Notes: generated by a model from the sequence alone, not told the origin. Shown: positions 1-9,124, counted from the stretch's first letter. The stretch is DNA of 64,000 nt from Oleidesulfovibrio sp047973035 (GCF_047973035.1 NZ_JBKEBF010000020.1:129992-193991); one strand, 5' to 3'. A program made the numbers and translations.

Positions 1-68
1 TGCTGGGAATGCGCAGTGTACGCAGACGTAAAAACAACGCAGAGCCGGTGCAGGAACATGCTGCTTAA
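1..68 (+). CDS. ccmF: C-terminal end of probable CcmF (partial)
   Basis: An open frame enters from the left edge and stops at 66-68. It reads as a short hydrophobic end followed by a basic tail (MRSVRRRK) and a polar terminus, which fits the cytoplasmic end of a multi-pass membrane protein. In ccm clusters the gene before ccmA is often ccmF, the heme lyase subunit, so that is the best guess. It overlaps the ccmA start at 58 by 11 bases, which suggests translational coupling. Too little is present to confirm the family. Confidence 0.45.
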   Translation, partial: LGMRSVRRRKNNAEPVQEHAA

Positions 69-705
69 GCTGGAAAAAGTAGCCAAGTTCTACGGCACCA
101 AGCTGGTAATCAAAGATGTCAGCCTGACTGTCGAGTCTGGCTCCATCACCTTGCTGGCCGGCCCGAACGGCGCAGGCAAGTCTACTCTGCTGCGCATAAT
201 GGCCGGTCTGGCCCGTCCTTCTGCGGGACGGGTGCAGTGCAATGCCGAAGAACATAAAATTGGCTACCTCGGGCATCAGACGTTTATCTATCCCGACCTT
301 TCCGCCTGTGAGAACCTTGCGTTCTGGGCAGGATTGCACGGGACAAAAACGGATGAAGCCTCTTTGCTTGCCACTCTCGACCGTGTGGAGCTGAAGCGAT
401 TTGCCCATGAACGGGCAGGCAGCTTCTCACGCGGCATGGCACAGCGACTTAATCTGGCACGCATCTTTTTGCTGCAGCCGGATCTCATCCTGCTCGACGA
501 GCCGGGAACAGGACTTGATGTACGGTCTATGGCGATGCTGCGGCGCGAAATAGAAGAAGCCCGCACGCGCGGTGCCGGTCTGGTATGGATCAGCCACTCT
601 GTGGCGGACGACCTTACCATTGCCGATGCCGTCATCGCCATCGGCGATAAACGCGTACAATACAACGGCCCTGCCGCAGAGTACATTCCGGAGGCAGTAT
701 GCTAA
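58..705 (+). CDS. ccmA: CcmA, heme exporter ATP-binding subunit
   Basis: ATPase of the CcmABCD complex, which drives release of heme-loaded CcmE during cytochrome c maturation at the inner membrane. The 215-residue protein has a Walker A motif GPNGAGKST near residues 35-43, an ABC signature variant FSRGMAQRL and a Walker B LILLDEPGTGLD. The ATG at 58 is preferred over an in-frame GTG at 16 because homology-like sequence begins there and AGGA lies just upstream. The gene overlaps the preceding frame and also ccmB by 7 bases. The signature lacks the usual LSGGQ but keeps the glycine, as CcmA proteins commonly do. Confidence 0.93.
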   Translation: MLLKLEKVAKFYGTKLVIKDVSLTVESGSITLLAGPNGAGKSTLLRIMAGLARPSAGRVQCNAEEHKIGYLGHQTFIYPDLSACENLAFWAGLHGTKTDEASLLATLDRVELKRFAHERAGSFSRGMAQRLNLARIFLLQPDLILLDEPGTGLDVRSMAMLRREIEEARTRGAGLVWISHSVADDLTIADAVIAIGDKRVQYNGPAAEYIPEAVC

Positions 706-1376
706 GCAACGCAACACGCATTGCAGCAAAAGACCTGCGGCTTGTAATTACCCGTGGCACCGGCCTGACTCAGGCTCTTCTGATGGGACTGTTGCTGATC
801 TTTGTATTCAGCTTATCCCAGCAGATTGGTGAAGTAATGTCACCCCAAGGTGCGGCGGCCATCTTCTGGCTGGCCTCCGCATTTTGTCAGGTTCTTATAT
901 TCAATACGTTATACAGTCTGGAAGAAGTGAACGGCGCGCGCTTCGGCCTGCTGCTGGCTCCGATGCCCATCCAGGCCGTATGGCTTGGCAAAGGCATTGC
1001 CGGTCTGCTGCTGCTGTTATGCGCTCAGCTGATCTTCATCCCCGCAGCGATTGTCTTTCTGGGACAAACTGTTTCGGCAATGTGGCCTACGGGACTCCTT
1101 ATCGTGCTGCTGGTCGATATCGGCATCATCGCTTTGGGGTCGTTGTTGGGTGCTTTGGCACAGGGACAGGCTGCAAAGGAATCCATGCTCAGTATCATTC
1201 TGTTTCCGTTGCTTATACCTGCCCTGCTGGCGGGTATACGTATCGGTGCAGCAGCCTTTTCCGGCCAGCTGCCCGAAGGCGCAGAGTCATGGATAGGCAT
1301 TGCCGCTGCATTTGATGCGCTTTTTCTGGGCGCAGGACTAATTCTCTTCCCCTTCATTTACAGCGGGGAAGGCTAA
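699..1376 (+). CDS. ccmB: CcmB, heme exporter membrane subunit
   Basis: A 225-residue protein with about six hydrophobic segments, matching CcmB in length and hydropathy. It forms the membrane part of the CcmABCD complex with CcmC and CcmD. The start overlaps the end of ccmA and has GGAGG just upstream. Family features visible are an N-terminal amphipathic stretch with a basic patch (AAKDLRLV) and the GARFGLLLAPM region after the second membrane span. The position between ccmA and ccmC supports the call. Confidence 0.92.
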   Translation: MLSNATRIAAKDLRLVITRGTGLTQALLMGLLLIFVFSLSQQIGEVMSPQGAAAIFWLASAFCQVLIFNTLYSLEEVNGARFGLLLAPMPIQAVWLGKGIAGLLLLLCAQLIFIPAAIVFLGQTVSAMWPTGLLIVLLVDIGIIALGSLLGALAQGQAAKESMLSIILFPLLIPALLAGIRIGAAAFSGQLPEGAESWIGIAAAFDALFLGAGLILFPFIYSGEG

Positions 1377-1425
1377 CTATACGGGCAGCCTGCTGCCTGA
1401 TTTGAAGACGAAAACCGAGGTACAC

Positions 1426-2118
1426 ATGCGCGACTCTTACAGTCCCCGCACCGCGCTGCCGCAATACTCTGCACTGCTTGCGGGTCTGGCATTGGCAATA
1501 AGCCAATACTTCATCTTCGTGTATGCCCCGATGGAACAGACCATGGGCATCGTACAAAAGATTTTCTACTTCCACCTGCCGCTGGCATGGTGGTCGTTGA
1601 TCAGCTTTTTTACGGTATTCGTGGCCAGTGCCATGTACCTGAAAAAAAGAATATGGTTCTGGGACAACCTAGCTGGTGCCGCTGCTGAAGTCGGCGTACT
1701 GCTTGCCGCACTTGCTCTTGTTACCGGCTCTATCTGGGGACGCCACTCCTGGGGCGTCTGGTGGACATGGGACCCGCGCCTTACCACTACTCTTGTAATG
1801 TGGTTTGTATATGCGGGTTATCTGATGCTCCGCTCCATGGGGCTTGCACGCGAACGCCGCGCAGTCGTATGTGCTGTACTCGGCATTATCGCTTTCATTG
1901 ATGTACCGCTGGTATTCTTTTCCGCACGCTTATGGCGCTCCATTCACCCTTCGGTATTTGCAAGCCGTGGCGGCGGGCTGGAGCCGGAAATGATGACAAC
2001 GGCCTTGGTATGTGTTGCCTGTTTCGGCTTTCTCTGGTTTGCGCTTACCGCAATCAGAACAAGGCAACTGGCAGACACTGACAGGCTTGATTCAATAGCA
2101 ACAACAGACGACCTGTAA
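1426..2118 (+). CDS. ccmC: CcmC, heme-handling membrane protein
   Basis: A 230-residue membrane protein of the heme handling family that loads heme onto CcmE. It contains the tryptophan-rich WWD motif (WGVWWTWDPRLTT, near residues 110-122) facing the periplasm, with conserved histidines in the flanking loops (FYFHLP and RSIHPSVF). About six membrane segments are visible. A TTG at 1402 would extend it by eight residues, but the ATG at 1426 has GAGG six bases upstream and gives the usual length. Confidence 0.93.
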   Translation: MRDSYSPRTALPQYSALLAGLALAISQYFIFVYAPMEQTMGIVQKIFYFHLPLAWWSLISFFTVFVASAMYLKKRIWFWDNLAGAAAEVGVLLAALALVTGSIWGRHSWGVWWTWDPRLTTTLVMWFVYAGYLMLRSMGLARERRAVVCAVLGIIAFIDVPLVFFSARLWRSIHPSVFASRGGGLEPEMMTTALVCVACFGFLWFALTAIRTRQLADTDRLDSIATTDDL

Positions 2119-2129
2119 GGAGGCCCCGC

Positions 2130-2270
2130 ATGGATTCTTCCAACTGGCTGCTTATGGCCAACGCCGCAGTATGGCTGGGCGTGGGCGCCTATGTATTCTT
2201 TATTGCCCGTTCTCAAACTCAGCTCGACAAGCGTATCCGCCAAATGGAGCTTATCAACGATGACAAATAA
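2130..2270 (+). CDS. ccmD: CcmD-like small membrane protein
   Basis: A 46-residue protein with one membrane span (about residues 8-26) and a charged C-terminal tail (LDKRIRQMELI), the architecture of CcmD, which stabilises CcmE with CcmC. A strong AAGGAGG ribosome binding site lies just upstream. It sits immediately behind ccmC and overlaps the next gene by 11 bases. CcmD proteins are poorly conserved, so the call rests on size, topology and position. Confidence 0.82.
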   Translation: MDSSNWLLMANAAVWLGVGAYVFFIARSQTQLDKRIRQMELINDDK

Positions 2271-2874
2271 TGCGACTCAGGGCCCCGCTTTCGGCCCATC
2301 CCATAAAGTGACCAAAGCAATACTGGCAGCGCTGGGTGTATCCCTTGTTGTCATGCTTGCCACGTCTTTTATCTATCGTATGAATCATCCTTCTCTGACA
2401 AAACCCGGCAGGGCTCCCCAGCAGGCAAGCCAGGAACAGATGATGGATCAGGCATCCACCGATGAGCTTACTCAGCTTATGCGGATGATGCAGGAAGACC
2501 CCAATAACACAGAAGTTCTTGAAACGCTGGCCCAGCGATTCATGGATGCCGGAGACTGGGACAGAGCTCAGACATTCCTGAACAAGCTTGTCATAGCAAC
2601 TCCCGGAGACACCGGCCCTCTCTATATGCTGGGAATAACCCTGTATCAGCAGGGTAAGCATCAGGAAGCTGCCGACACCTTTGAACAGCTTCTTGCGTTA
2701 CAGGACGACCCCATGGCCCGATTCAACCTTTCGGTATTATACGGGCATTTCCTTAACCAGCCGGACAAAGCCAAGCCTCACCTTGAAGCTATTCTGGCAT
2801 CAGATCAGGCCAGCGACGAGCTGAAAGCACGCGCACAGGACGAACTTGCGCGCAAGGCACACGGGGACAAATAA
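2260..2874 (+). CDS. Membrane-anchored TPR protein, CcmI/NrfG-like
   Basis: A 204-residue protein with a short N-terminal cytoplasmic part, one membrane span (about residues 22-43) and at least two tetratricopeptide repeats around residues 80-180, for example the stretch with LETLAQRFMDAGDWDRA. In other ccm systems a TPR protein (CcmI or CcmH C-terminal domain) holds apocytochrome c for heme attachment, so this is probably the local counterpart. The start at 2260 overlaps the end of ccmD, and longer starts lie inside ccmD. It ends the ccm operon ahead of a terminator. Confidence 0.8.
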   Translation: MTNNATQGPAFGPSHKVTKAILAALGVSLVVMLATSFIYRMNHPSLTKPGRAPQQASQEQMMDQASTDELTQLMRMMQEDPNNTEVLETLAQRFMDAGDWDRAQTFLNKLVIATPGDTGPLYMLGITLYQQGKHQEAADTFEQLLALQDDPMARFNLSVLYGHFLNQPDKAKPHLEAILASDQASDELKARAQDELARKAHGDK

Positions 2875-3257
2875 ATATGAAGCCGGCACTGCACCATAAC
2901 CATGGTCCGGCCGGCCAGCACCCCACCCATAAAACCTCGGGCAACAGGAGTTCAGTCCTGTTGCCCGTTTGTGTTTCATCCGGTATATTTCAGGCAGACA
3001 AACCATCGGGCTGTACAACTTTCTCTTCTTCACCGCACACTCATCTGAAGCCCGAAAATTCACCACATTCACACGCTTCACGCTGTAGCGAACGCCTGAT
3101 GTCTATTGACATGATACACATAAAAGCACTACTAAGGTCGATTAACTTTCTTTGATTTTAAACCGCTTTCCCGCCCGAGGGAATACGGCATAGCGCAGGC
3201 GGCGCCCTTGTCCGATTAGGCTCCGCCGTCTGACGGAAACCTGTTTGGAGAAATATC
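2875..3257 (+). promoter_or_regulatory. Intergenic region upstream of guaB with weak promoter candidate
   Basis: Apart from the ccm terminator this 383-base stretch holds no supported gene. A TTGACA at 3106-3111 is a good -35 box, but the best -10 at the right distance (TACTAA, 3130-3135) is weak. No purine riboswitch fold was recognised. The guaB ribosome binding site is GGAG at 3246-3249. Confidence 0.35.
2938..2972 (+). terminator. Rho-independent terminator of the ccm operon
   Basis: A perfect 12-base-pair stem (CGGGCAACAGGA with TCCTGTTGCCCG) and a six-base loop are followed by a T-rich stretch (TTTGTGTTT). It lies 64 bases after the TPR gene. Confidence 0.88.
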
Positions 3258-4715
3258 ATGAGCACGATTCTTGGCAAAGCTCTGACCTTTGACGATGTGT
3301 TGCTTGTTCCCGGCTACTCCGAAATCACGCCGGATCAGGTGGACGTTTCGACCATGCTGACCGGCCAGATCAAGCTGAACATCCCGATCATCAGCGCCGC
3401 TATGGATACCGTTACAGAGTCTGCCATGGGCATCTCCATGGCTCGTAACGGCGGTGTGGGTGTTATCCACAAAAATATGACCATCGATGAGCAGAAGCTT
3501 GAAATCGAAAAGGTCAAAAAATCTGAAAGCGGCATGATCATTGACCCTGTGACCATTGACCCCGACTATTCGGTTGGTCAGGCCTTGCAGGTGATGGCAG
3601 AATACCGTGTTTCCGGTTTGCCCGTGGTCAAAGGCACCGAGTTGGTCGGTATTCTTACCAACCGTGACGTGCGCTTTGTCACCAACCTCGACGGCACCAA
3701 AGTCCGCGAAGTAATGACCAGCGAACGTCTGGTTACCGTGCCCGTGGGCACCACTCTGGACGAAGCCCGTCACCACCTGCACGAGCACCGCATTGAAAAG
3801 CTGCTCGTTGTTGACGAAGAAAATCACCTGCGTGGCCTTATCACCATGAAAGACATTGATAAGGTGCAGAAATACCCCATGGCCTGCAAAGACGACAAAG
3901 GTCGCCTGCGTGTCGGGGCTGCTATCGGAGTCGGTAACGAGTGCGAAAAGCGTGCAGAAGCACTGCTGAGCGCCGGAGCCGACTTCCTTGTTTTGGATTC
4001 CGCCCACGGGCACTCCCAAAACATTCTGAAGTCTGTTGAAATGATCAAAAGCACGTTCCCCAACTGCCAACTGGTTGCCGGCAACGTAGCTTCTTATGAA
4101 GGAGCCAAGGCTCTGTTCACCGCAGGCGCGGACACTGTCAAGGTAGGCATCGGCCCCGGATCAATCTGCACCACCCGCATTGTTGCCGGAGTGGGCGTGC
4201 CTCAGATCACCGCAGTAATGGAAGCCGTAAAAGCGGCAAAAGAATTTGACCGCCACATCATTGCTGACGGCGGCATCAAATACTCCGGCGACGTGGTAAA
4301 AGCCCTTGCAGTAGGCGCAAACACCATCATGCTGGGCTCTCTGCTTGCCGGTACCGAAGAAAGCCCGGGTGAGACAGTTCTGTATCAGGGCCGTACTTAC
4401 AAAATCTACCGCGGCATGGGTTCCATCGACGCCATGAAGGAAGGCAGCTCGGACCGTTACTTCCAGGAAAAGTCCAAAAAGCTTGTCCCTGAAGGCATCG
4501 TTGGTCGTGTTCCCTACCGTGGCCCCGTGGGCGAAACCATTTACCAGCTTGTGGGCGGTCTGCGCTCCGGCATGGGTTACACTGGCGCAGCTACCATCAA
4601 AGAGCTGAACGAAAAAGCCAATCTGGTTCAGATATCCCCTGCCGGTCTGCGTGAATCACACGTTCACGATGTGATCATCACCAAAGAAGCGCCCAACTAT
4701 AATATCGATAAGTAA
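3258..4715 (+). CDS. guaB: IMP dehydrogenase
   Basis: Oxidises IMP to XMP with NAD, the first committed step of GMP synthesis. The 485-residue length is typical. The barrel opens with LTFDDVLLVPGYSE, two CBS domains occupy about residues 93-205, and the catalytic loop is GPGSICTTR with the nucleophile Cys304. The flap motif RGMGS and the C-terminal YRGPVG region are present. GGAG precedes the ATG. guaA follows 48 bases later, so the two GMP enzymes are likely cotranscribed. Confidence 0.97.
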   Translation: MSTILGKALTFDDVLLVPGYSEITPDQVDVSTMLTGQIKLNIPIISAAMDTVTESAMGISMARNGGVGVIHKNMTIDEQKLEIEKVKKSESGMIIDPVTIDPDYSVGQALQVMAEYRVSGLPVVKGTELVGILTNRDVRFVTNLDGTKVREVMTSERLVTVPVGTTLDEARHHLHEHRIEKLLVVDEENHLRGLITMKDIDKVQKYPMACKDDKGRLRVGAAIGVGNECEKRAEALLSAGADFLVLDSAHGHSQNILKSVEMIKSTFPNCQLVAGNVASYEGAKALFTAGADTVKVGIGPGSICTTRIVAGVGVPQITAVMEAVKAAKEFDRHIIADGGIKYSGDVVKALAVGANTIMLGSLLAGTEESPGETVLYQGRTYKIYRGMGSIDAMKEGSSDRYFQEKSKKLVPEGIVGRVPYRGPVGETIYQLVGGLRSGMGYTGAATIKELNEKANLVQISPAGLRESHVHDVIITKEAPNYNIDK

Positions 4716-4763
4716 CAACCCTTTCCCAAGCGGTGTGCACTATATCACACCGGAGGAAGCAGA

Positions 4764-6314
4764 ATGGAAAAGCAGAATAAAGTCATTATCGTGGACTACG
4801 GTTCGCAGGTTACTCAGCTGATTGCACGCCGTATCCGCGAAGCCGGAGTATATTCCGAAATACACCCCTGCATTGTCACCGCGGAAGAAGTGAAGGCTAT
4901 GGAGCCTTCTGCCATTGTTCTTTCCGGCGGCCCTGCCAGCGTACTGGGCAAAGACTCCCCTACTCTTGATAAGGGTCTGCTGGAGCTTGGTGTCCCCGTA
5001 CTGGGCATCTGCTACGGCATGCAGCTTTTGGCACACAACCTCGGCGGCGAACTTTCCTGCTCCGAAACCCGCGAATACGGCCCTGCGGATTTGACTCTCA
5101 GCACTGAAAACGTTCTGTGGGAAGGTTTGAAGGTCGGCGAAACCTCCAGAGTGTGGATGTCGCATGGTGACAGAGTAAAGGCTGCTCCCGCAGGCTTTAA
5201 GGTTATCGGCAACACCGAAACGCTGGAAGTTGCCGCCATGGCTGACGACGAACGCCGCATCTATGCAGTGCAGTTCCACCCCGAAGTTCACCACTCTGAA
5301 GATGGCGAGCACATTCTGCACAACTTCATCTTCAAGATTGCCGGCATCAAAGCAGACTGGTCCATGTCTTCCTTCTGCGAGCGCGCAGTTAAAGAAATCG
5401 CAGAACAGGTCGGCCCCGATGAGCAGGTTGTCTGCGCACTTTCCGGCGGAATTGACTCCACCGTTGTTGCCGTGCTGCTGCACAAGGCCATCGGCCACCG
5501 CCTGCACTGCATATTTGTAGACAACGGTGTTCTGCGCCTGAACGAGGTAGACGAAGTTTCCGGCTACCTGCGCGAACACTTCGACCTGAACCTGACTGTA
5601 ATTGACGCCCGCGAACGCTTCATGAAGCTGTTTGAAGGCGTTGAAGACCCTGAAAAGAAACGTAAGATCATCGGCTACACCTTCATCGATGTGTTTGATG
5701 AAGAATCCCAGAAGATCGACAACGTGAAATATCTCGCTCAGGGCACTCTGTACCCCGATGTTATCGAGTCTATCTCGCACAAGGGTCCCTCTGCTGTTAT
5801 CAAAAGCCACCATAACGTTGGCGGCCTGCCCGAGACCATGAAGCTGAAGCTCATCGAGCCCCTTCGTGAGCTCTTTAAAGATGAAGTACGCAAGCTTGCC
5901 GTTGAACTGGGTCTGCCTGATTTCATCGTCTGGCGTCACCCGTTCCCCGGTCCCGGCCTTGCAATCCGCGTTATCGGCGAGGTAACCGAAGAGCGTCTGG
6001 ATATTCTGCGGAAAGCTGACAAAATCGTACAGAATGAGTTGACTGCGTCTGGTTGGTATCGCAAAGTGTGGCAGGGATTTGCCGTACTGCTGCCCCTTAA
6101 AACCGTGGGGGTTATGGGCGACGATCGCACTTACGAGCATGTAATCGCACTGCGCGTGGTGGATAGTGTTGACGCGATGACCGCAGACTGGGTACGGCTT
6201 CCCTCTGAAGTACTGGAACGCATTTCCAGTCGCATCATTAATGAGGTAAAAGGCGTAAACCGCGTTGTGTACGACATTTCGTCGAAGCCGCCCAGCACCA
6301 TTGAATGGGAATAA
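4764..6314 (+). CDS. guaA: GMP synthase (glutamine-hydrolysing)
   Basis: Converts XMP to GMP with ATP and glutamine. At 516 residues it has the class I glutamine amidotransferase domain first (nucleophile Cys83 in GICYGMQ, and FHPEVHH carrying the triad His and Glu), then the PP-loop synthetase domain (SGGIDSTV near residue 222) and the C-terminal dimerisation domain ending in PPSTIEWE. Its ribosome binding site is GGAGG at 4752-4756. A 466-codon open frame on the opposite strand is only a shadow of its codon bias. Confidence 0.97.
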   Translation: MEKQNKVIIVDYGSQVTQLIARRIREAGVYSEIHPCIVTAEEVKAMEPSAIVLSGGPASVLGKDSPTLDKGLLELGVPVLGICYGMQLLAHNLGGELSCSETREYGPADLTLSTENVLWEGLKVGETSRVWMSHGDRVKAAPAGFKVIGNTETLEVAAMADDERRIYAVQFHPEVHHSEDGEHILHNFIFKIAGIKADWSMSSFCERAVKEIAEQVGPDEQVVCALSGGIDSTVVAVLLHKAIGHRLHCIFVDNGVLRLNEVDEVSGYLREHFDLNLTVIDARERFMKLFEGVEDPEKKRKIIGYTFIDVFDEESQKIDNVKYLAQGTLYPDVIESISHKGPSAVIKSHHNVGGLPETMKLKLIEPLRELFKDEVRKLAVELGLPDFIVWRHPFPGPGLAIRVIGEVTEERLDILRKADKIVQNELTASGWYRKVWQGFAVLLPLKTVGVMGDDRTYEHVIALRVVDSVDAMTADWVRLPSEVLERISSRIINEVKGVNRVVYDISSKPPSTIEWE

Positions 6315-6350
6315 CGGGCAATAAATCAGCTTAAAGGCGGAAATCTAACT

Positions 6351-6728
6351 ATGTTCGGCATCGGAACTACGGAACTTCTTGTTATCCTTGTTGTAGCTCT
6401 AATCGTTCTTGGGCCCAAAAACCTTCCTAAAGCGGCAAGGACTCTGGGCAAAGGACTGGCTGAATTCCGCAGAGTTTCTACGGATTTTCAGCGGACAATC
6501 AACACTGAGATAGAGCTTGAAGAGCACGAAAAACGTAAGCAGGAAGCTAAAAAAGATCTGTACGGAGACGATGATGCTCCGAAAAAGCAGACTGTGGCCA
6601 AAGCTGAAAAAAGTGCAAGCTCCAAACCTGATATTGCTGTAGCACCTGACGTCGAATCGCAGCAGCCTGTTGTGACTGCCGAGGCAGAGCCCAAAGCCGA
6701 ATCTGAGAAAGAGAAGGTAAAGGCATGA
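6351..6728 (+). CDS. tatB: Twin-arginine translocase subunit TatB
   Basis: A 125-residue protein with one N-terminal membrane helix (TELLVILVVALIVLGP), an amphipathic helix (KNLPKAARTLGKGL) and a charged, probably disordered tail. The glutamate in the helix start and the LGPKNLP hinge mark the TatA/B family; the long polar tail and the partner tatC favour TatB. It overlaps tatC by four bases (ATGA). A separate tatA is not in the window. Confidence 0.86.
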   Translation: MFGIGTTELLVILVVALIVLGPKNLPKAARTLGKGLAEFRRVSTDFQRTINTEIELEEHEKRKQEAKKDLYGDDDAPKKQTVAKAEKSASSKPDIAVAPDVESQQPVVTAEAEPKAESEKEKVKA

Positions 6729-7846
6729 GCGACGAGCTGAAGCGTAACACTGACGCAGACAACCGGAATGAAGATGTAGCTGCTTCTGAAAACAAAGAAG
6801 CTGCAAAAGCATCTGATGATGCAAATCAGGCCGAAGCTGCCGACAACCAGCCTGAAGCAGAAGCAGCAGCGACTGCAGATCAGGACACGGAAGCAGAGGA
6901 CCCGAAGTCCGACCGCGAAGAGCCTGATTCTGCCGATGACCCGTCTGCCGAAGCCGCTGATGACGTTAATAATGAAGCCGGGGCGGATACCGCCCCGGCT
7001 CTTTCAGAGTCTGTACCGCCTGTACCGGCGAAGGATCGACCACATCCCAATTCTATCTTTGATGAAGATGAGGATGAAGCGGACGAAGAAGAGCGTCCGA
7101 TGACTCTGCTGGAGCATCTGGACGAACTGCGTTTTCGTCTGGTGCGATGCAGCATTGCCATAGGCATTGGCTTTCTGGCCTGTTACGGGTTTGCCGAGCA
7201 GCTTTTCAACTACCTTGTGGCTCCGCTGCTGGCGGTAATGCCTGAATCAAGCACGCTCATTTTTACCGAGCTGCCCGAAGCGTTCTTCACTTATCTTAAA
7301 ATTTCCGCCGTTGCGGGCATGTTCCTTTCAAGCCCCTATATTTTCTACCAGATATGGGCTTTTATTGCTCCAGGCCTGTATGATGAAGAGAAAAAGTACA
7401 TAGCGCCAATGGCCGCTATTTCTGCTATATTCTTCACAGCAGGAGCCTGCTTCGGTTATTTTATTGTTTTCCCATTCGCTTTTGATTTCTTTATGAGCTT
7501 CAACAGCGAAACTATTCAGGCAATGCCCAAGCTTGGAGAGTACCTCAGCTTTTCTCTAAAATTGCTTATCGCATTCGGTCTGATATTTGAGATGCCTCTT
7601 TTTGCATTCTTTGGTGCACGCATCGGCATACTTACCGCAGAAAAAATGCGTAAAGGCCGTAAGATTGCCACGCTGTGCTTCTTCATTGTTGCAGCAATTC
7701 TGACACCGCCTGATGTTGTTTCTCAGTTGCTGATGGCAGGCCCGCTGCTTCTTTTGTACGAAGTCAGCATTTATGTAGCCCAGATTTTCGGCAGAAAATC
7801 CAGAACCGAAGAAGAAACAGAAGAACCTGAAGAATCTGAAGCTTAG
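6725..7846 (+). CDS. tatC: Twin-arginine translocase subunit TatC with acidic N-terminal extension
   Basis: The core receptor of the Tat pathway, which exports folded proteins. The canonical TatC starts with MTLLEHLDELRFRL at residue 126 and has six membrane helices with the FTELPEAFFTYLK loop. It is preceded by a 125-residue extension that is very rich in Asp, Glu and Ala and has no evident fold. The start at 6725 overlaps the tatB stop; an internal ATG at 7100 would give a conventional TatC of about 250 residues, so the extension could be partly an annotation matter, although the open frame and coupling support it. Confidence 0.92.
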   Translation: MSDELKRNTDADNRNEDVAASENKEAAKASDDANQAEAADNQPEAEAAATADQDTEAEDPKSDREEPDSADDPSAEAADDVNNEAGADTAPALSESVPPVPAKDRPHPNSIFDEDEDEADEEERPMTLLEHLDELRFRLVRCSIAIGIGFLACYGFAEQLFNYLVAPLLAVMPESSTLIFTELPEAFFTYLKISAVAGMFLSSPYIFYQIWAFIAPGLYDEEKKYIAPMAAISAIFFTAGACFGYFIVFPFAFDFFMSFNSETIQAMPKLGEYLSFSLKLLIAFGLIFEMPLFAFFGARIGILTAEKMRKGRKIATLCFFIVAAILTPPDVVSQLLMAGPLLLLYEVSIYVAQIFGRKSRTEEETEEPEESEA

Positions 7847-7883
7847 CATAGTCGCTGGCTAACCATTTGAAAGAGGAGCAACC

Positions 7884-8474
7884 ATGACGCAACGTGTGGC
7901 CGAACTAGCCCGCACTACTACGGAAACCGATATTTCGCTCAGCCTTAATGTTGACGGCAGCGGTAAGGTTTCAGTCTCTACCGGCCATGGGTTTACGGAT
8001 CATATGTTGACTCTTATGGCGTTCTGGGCTGGCTTTGACCTGACCATAGCTTGCAAGGGGGACATGCATGTGGACGCACACCACACGGTGGAAGACGTCG
8101 CGCTATGCCTCGGACAAGCGTTTGCTCAGGCTTTGGGAGACAGAAAAGGCATTTCCCGCGTCGGCAATGCCAAGGTGCCGATGGATGAAGCCCTGACCGA
8201 AGTCAACCTCGACATCTCAGGCAGACCGTATCTGGTCTACCGCGGGGAGGAGCTGTTACCCCCTGTTATCGCAGGAGACGAGGCGGACCTTTGGCGGGAA
8301 TTCTTTAAATCCTTTGCGAACGGCGCCCGAATAAATCTCCATATCTCGTTGTTATATGGTAAAAACGGTCACCATCTTCTGGAATCAGCGTTCAAAGGGT
8401 TAGGACTTGCTCTTCGCCACGGAGCAACTAAAGAACGCGATGCACTGCTTAGCACCAAGGGGAGTCTCGATTAA
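7884..8474 (+). CDS. hisB: Imidazoleglycerol-phosphate dehydratase
   Basis: Catalyses the sixth step of histidine synthesis. The 196-residue monofunctional enzyme shows both metal-binding repeats: HVDAHHTVEDV near residue 60 and GHHLLESAFKGL near residue 156. GAGGAG lies upstream of the ATG. It is followed with a one-base overlap by a lipoprotein gene and then hisA, so the histidine genes here form a split cluster with hisC some 10 kb away. Confidence 0.95.
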   Translation: MTQRVAELARTTTETDISLSLNVDGSGKVSVSTGHGFTDHMLTLMAFWAGFDLTIACKGDMHVDAHHTVEDVALCLGQAFAQALGDRKGISRVGNAKVPMDEALTEVNLDISGRPYLVYRGEELLPPVIAGDEADLWREFFKSFANGARINLHISLLYGKNGHHLLESAFKGLGLALRHGATKERDALLSTKGSLD

Positions 8475-9124
8475 TGCGAATTCACTTTTCTACAATCAAA
8501 TTGTTAGTTGCGGCCATCGGCCTGCTTATGCTCAGTGCATGTTACAGCCCCAAACAGGGCCCCATACCGCTTCCTGACATTAATATCGGCATTACGGGCT
8601 TTACCCAGCCGACAACGACAGCCAGCCTGCTTGCAGGGTATATTCCTGAAGAGCAACAGGTCGTTGACCCGCTGGTGCTGGGTAGTCTCGACAAGAACTT
8701 TGCCTACATCCTCAGCGAAACGACAACGCGTAAATTTGTATCCAGCGAACAAGGCCGTCAATGTCAGGAAATCGAAACAGCCCGTCAGGCCGAAAACCCC
8801 ACAAGCGCTTTCGGCTACTGGCTGAACGTGGGCCGTTGCATGAATGTTGACTATCTGCTCATTCCACAGCTCGTAGACTGGCGCGACCGCAAAGGCAAAC
8901 AAATGACCGCTGCCAGCCCTGCCAGCGTCACGCTGGATTTGTTTCTGATGGATGTGCAGGGGCAGACTCTGGTCTCCCGCTACCATTTTGAAGAAACTCA
9001 GCAGACCCTTGCGGAAAACCTGCTCAATTTCAGCAAATTTGTTGAACGCAAAGGAAAGTGGATCACTGCGGAAGACCTTGCCAAAGAAGGCTTGTACCAA
9101 GGCATTAAGGAGCTGGGCCTGTGA
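8474..9124 (+). CDS. Lipoprotein of unknown function between hisB and hisA
   Basis: A 216-residue protein with a lipoprotein signal peptide (lipobox LSAC, Cys at about residue 23), so it is probably anchored in the outer or inner membrane facing the periplasm. The mature part has a central YLLIPQLVDWRD strand pattern that loosely recalls LpoB/CsgG-type folds, but I cannot assign a family. It overlaps hisB by one base and hisA by four bases, so it is translationally coupled to histidine enzymes although it is unlikely to be one. Confidence 0.75.
   Translation: MRIHFSTIKLLVAAIGLLMLSACYSPKQGPIPLPDINIGITGFTQPTTTASLLAGYIPEEQQVVDPLVLGSLDKNFAYILSETTTRKFVSSEQGRQCQEIETARQAENPTSAFGYWLNVGRCMNVDYLLIPQLVDWRDRKGKQMTAASPASVTLDLFLMDVQGQTLVSRYHFEETQQTLAENLLNFSKFVERKGKWITAEDLAKEGLYQGIKELGL

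Noticed and set aside
3136..3257. Possible purine riboswitch before guaB
   Set aside because: No three-way junction or conserved core was recognised; only short GC-rich inverted segments are present.
4740..6140. 466-codon open frame opposite guaA
   Set aside because: It lies entirely antisense to a complete GMP synthase, has no ribosome binding site, and its length follows from the codon bias of guaA.
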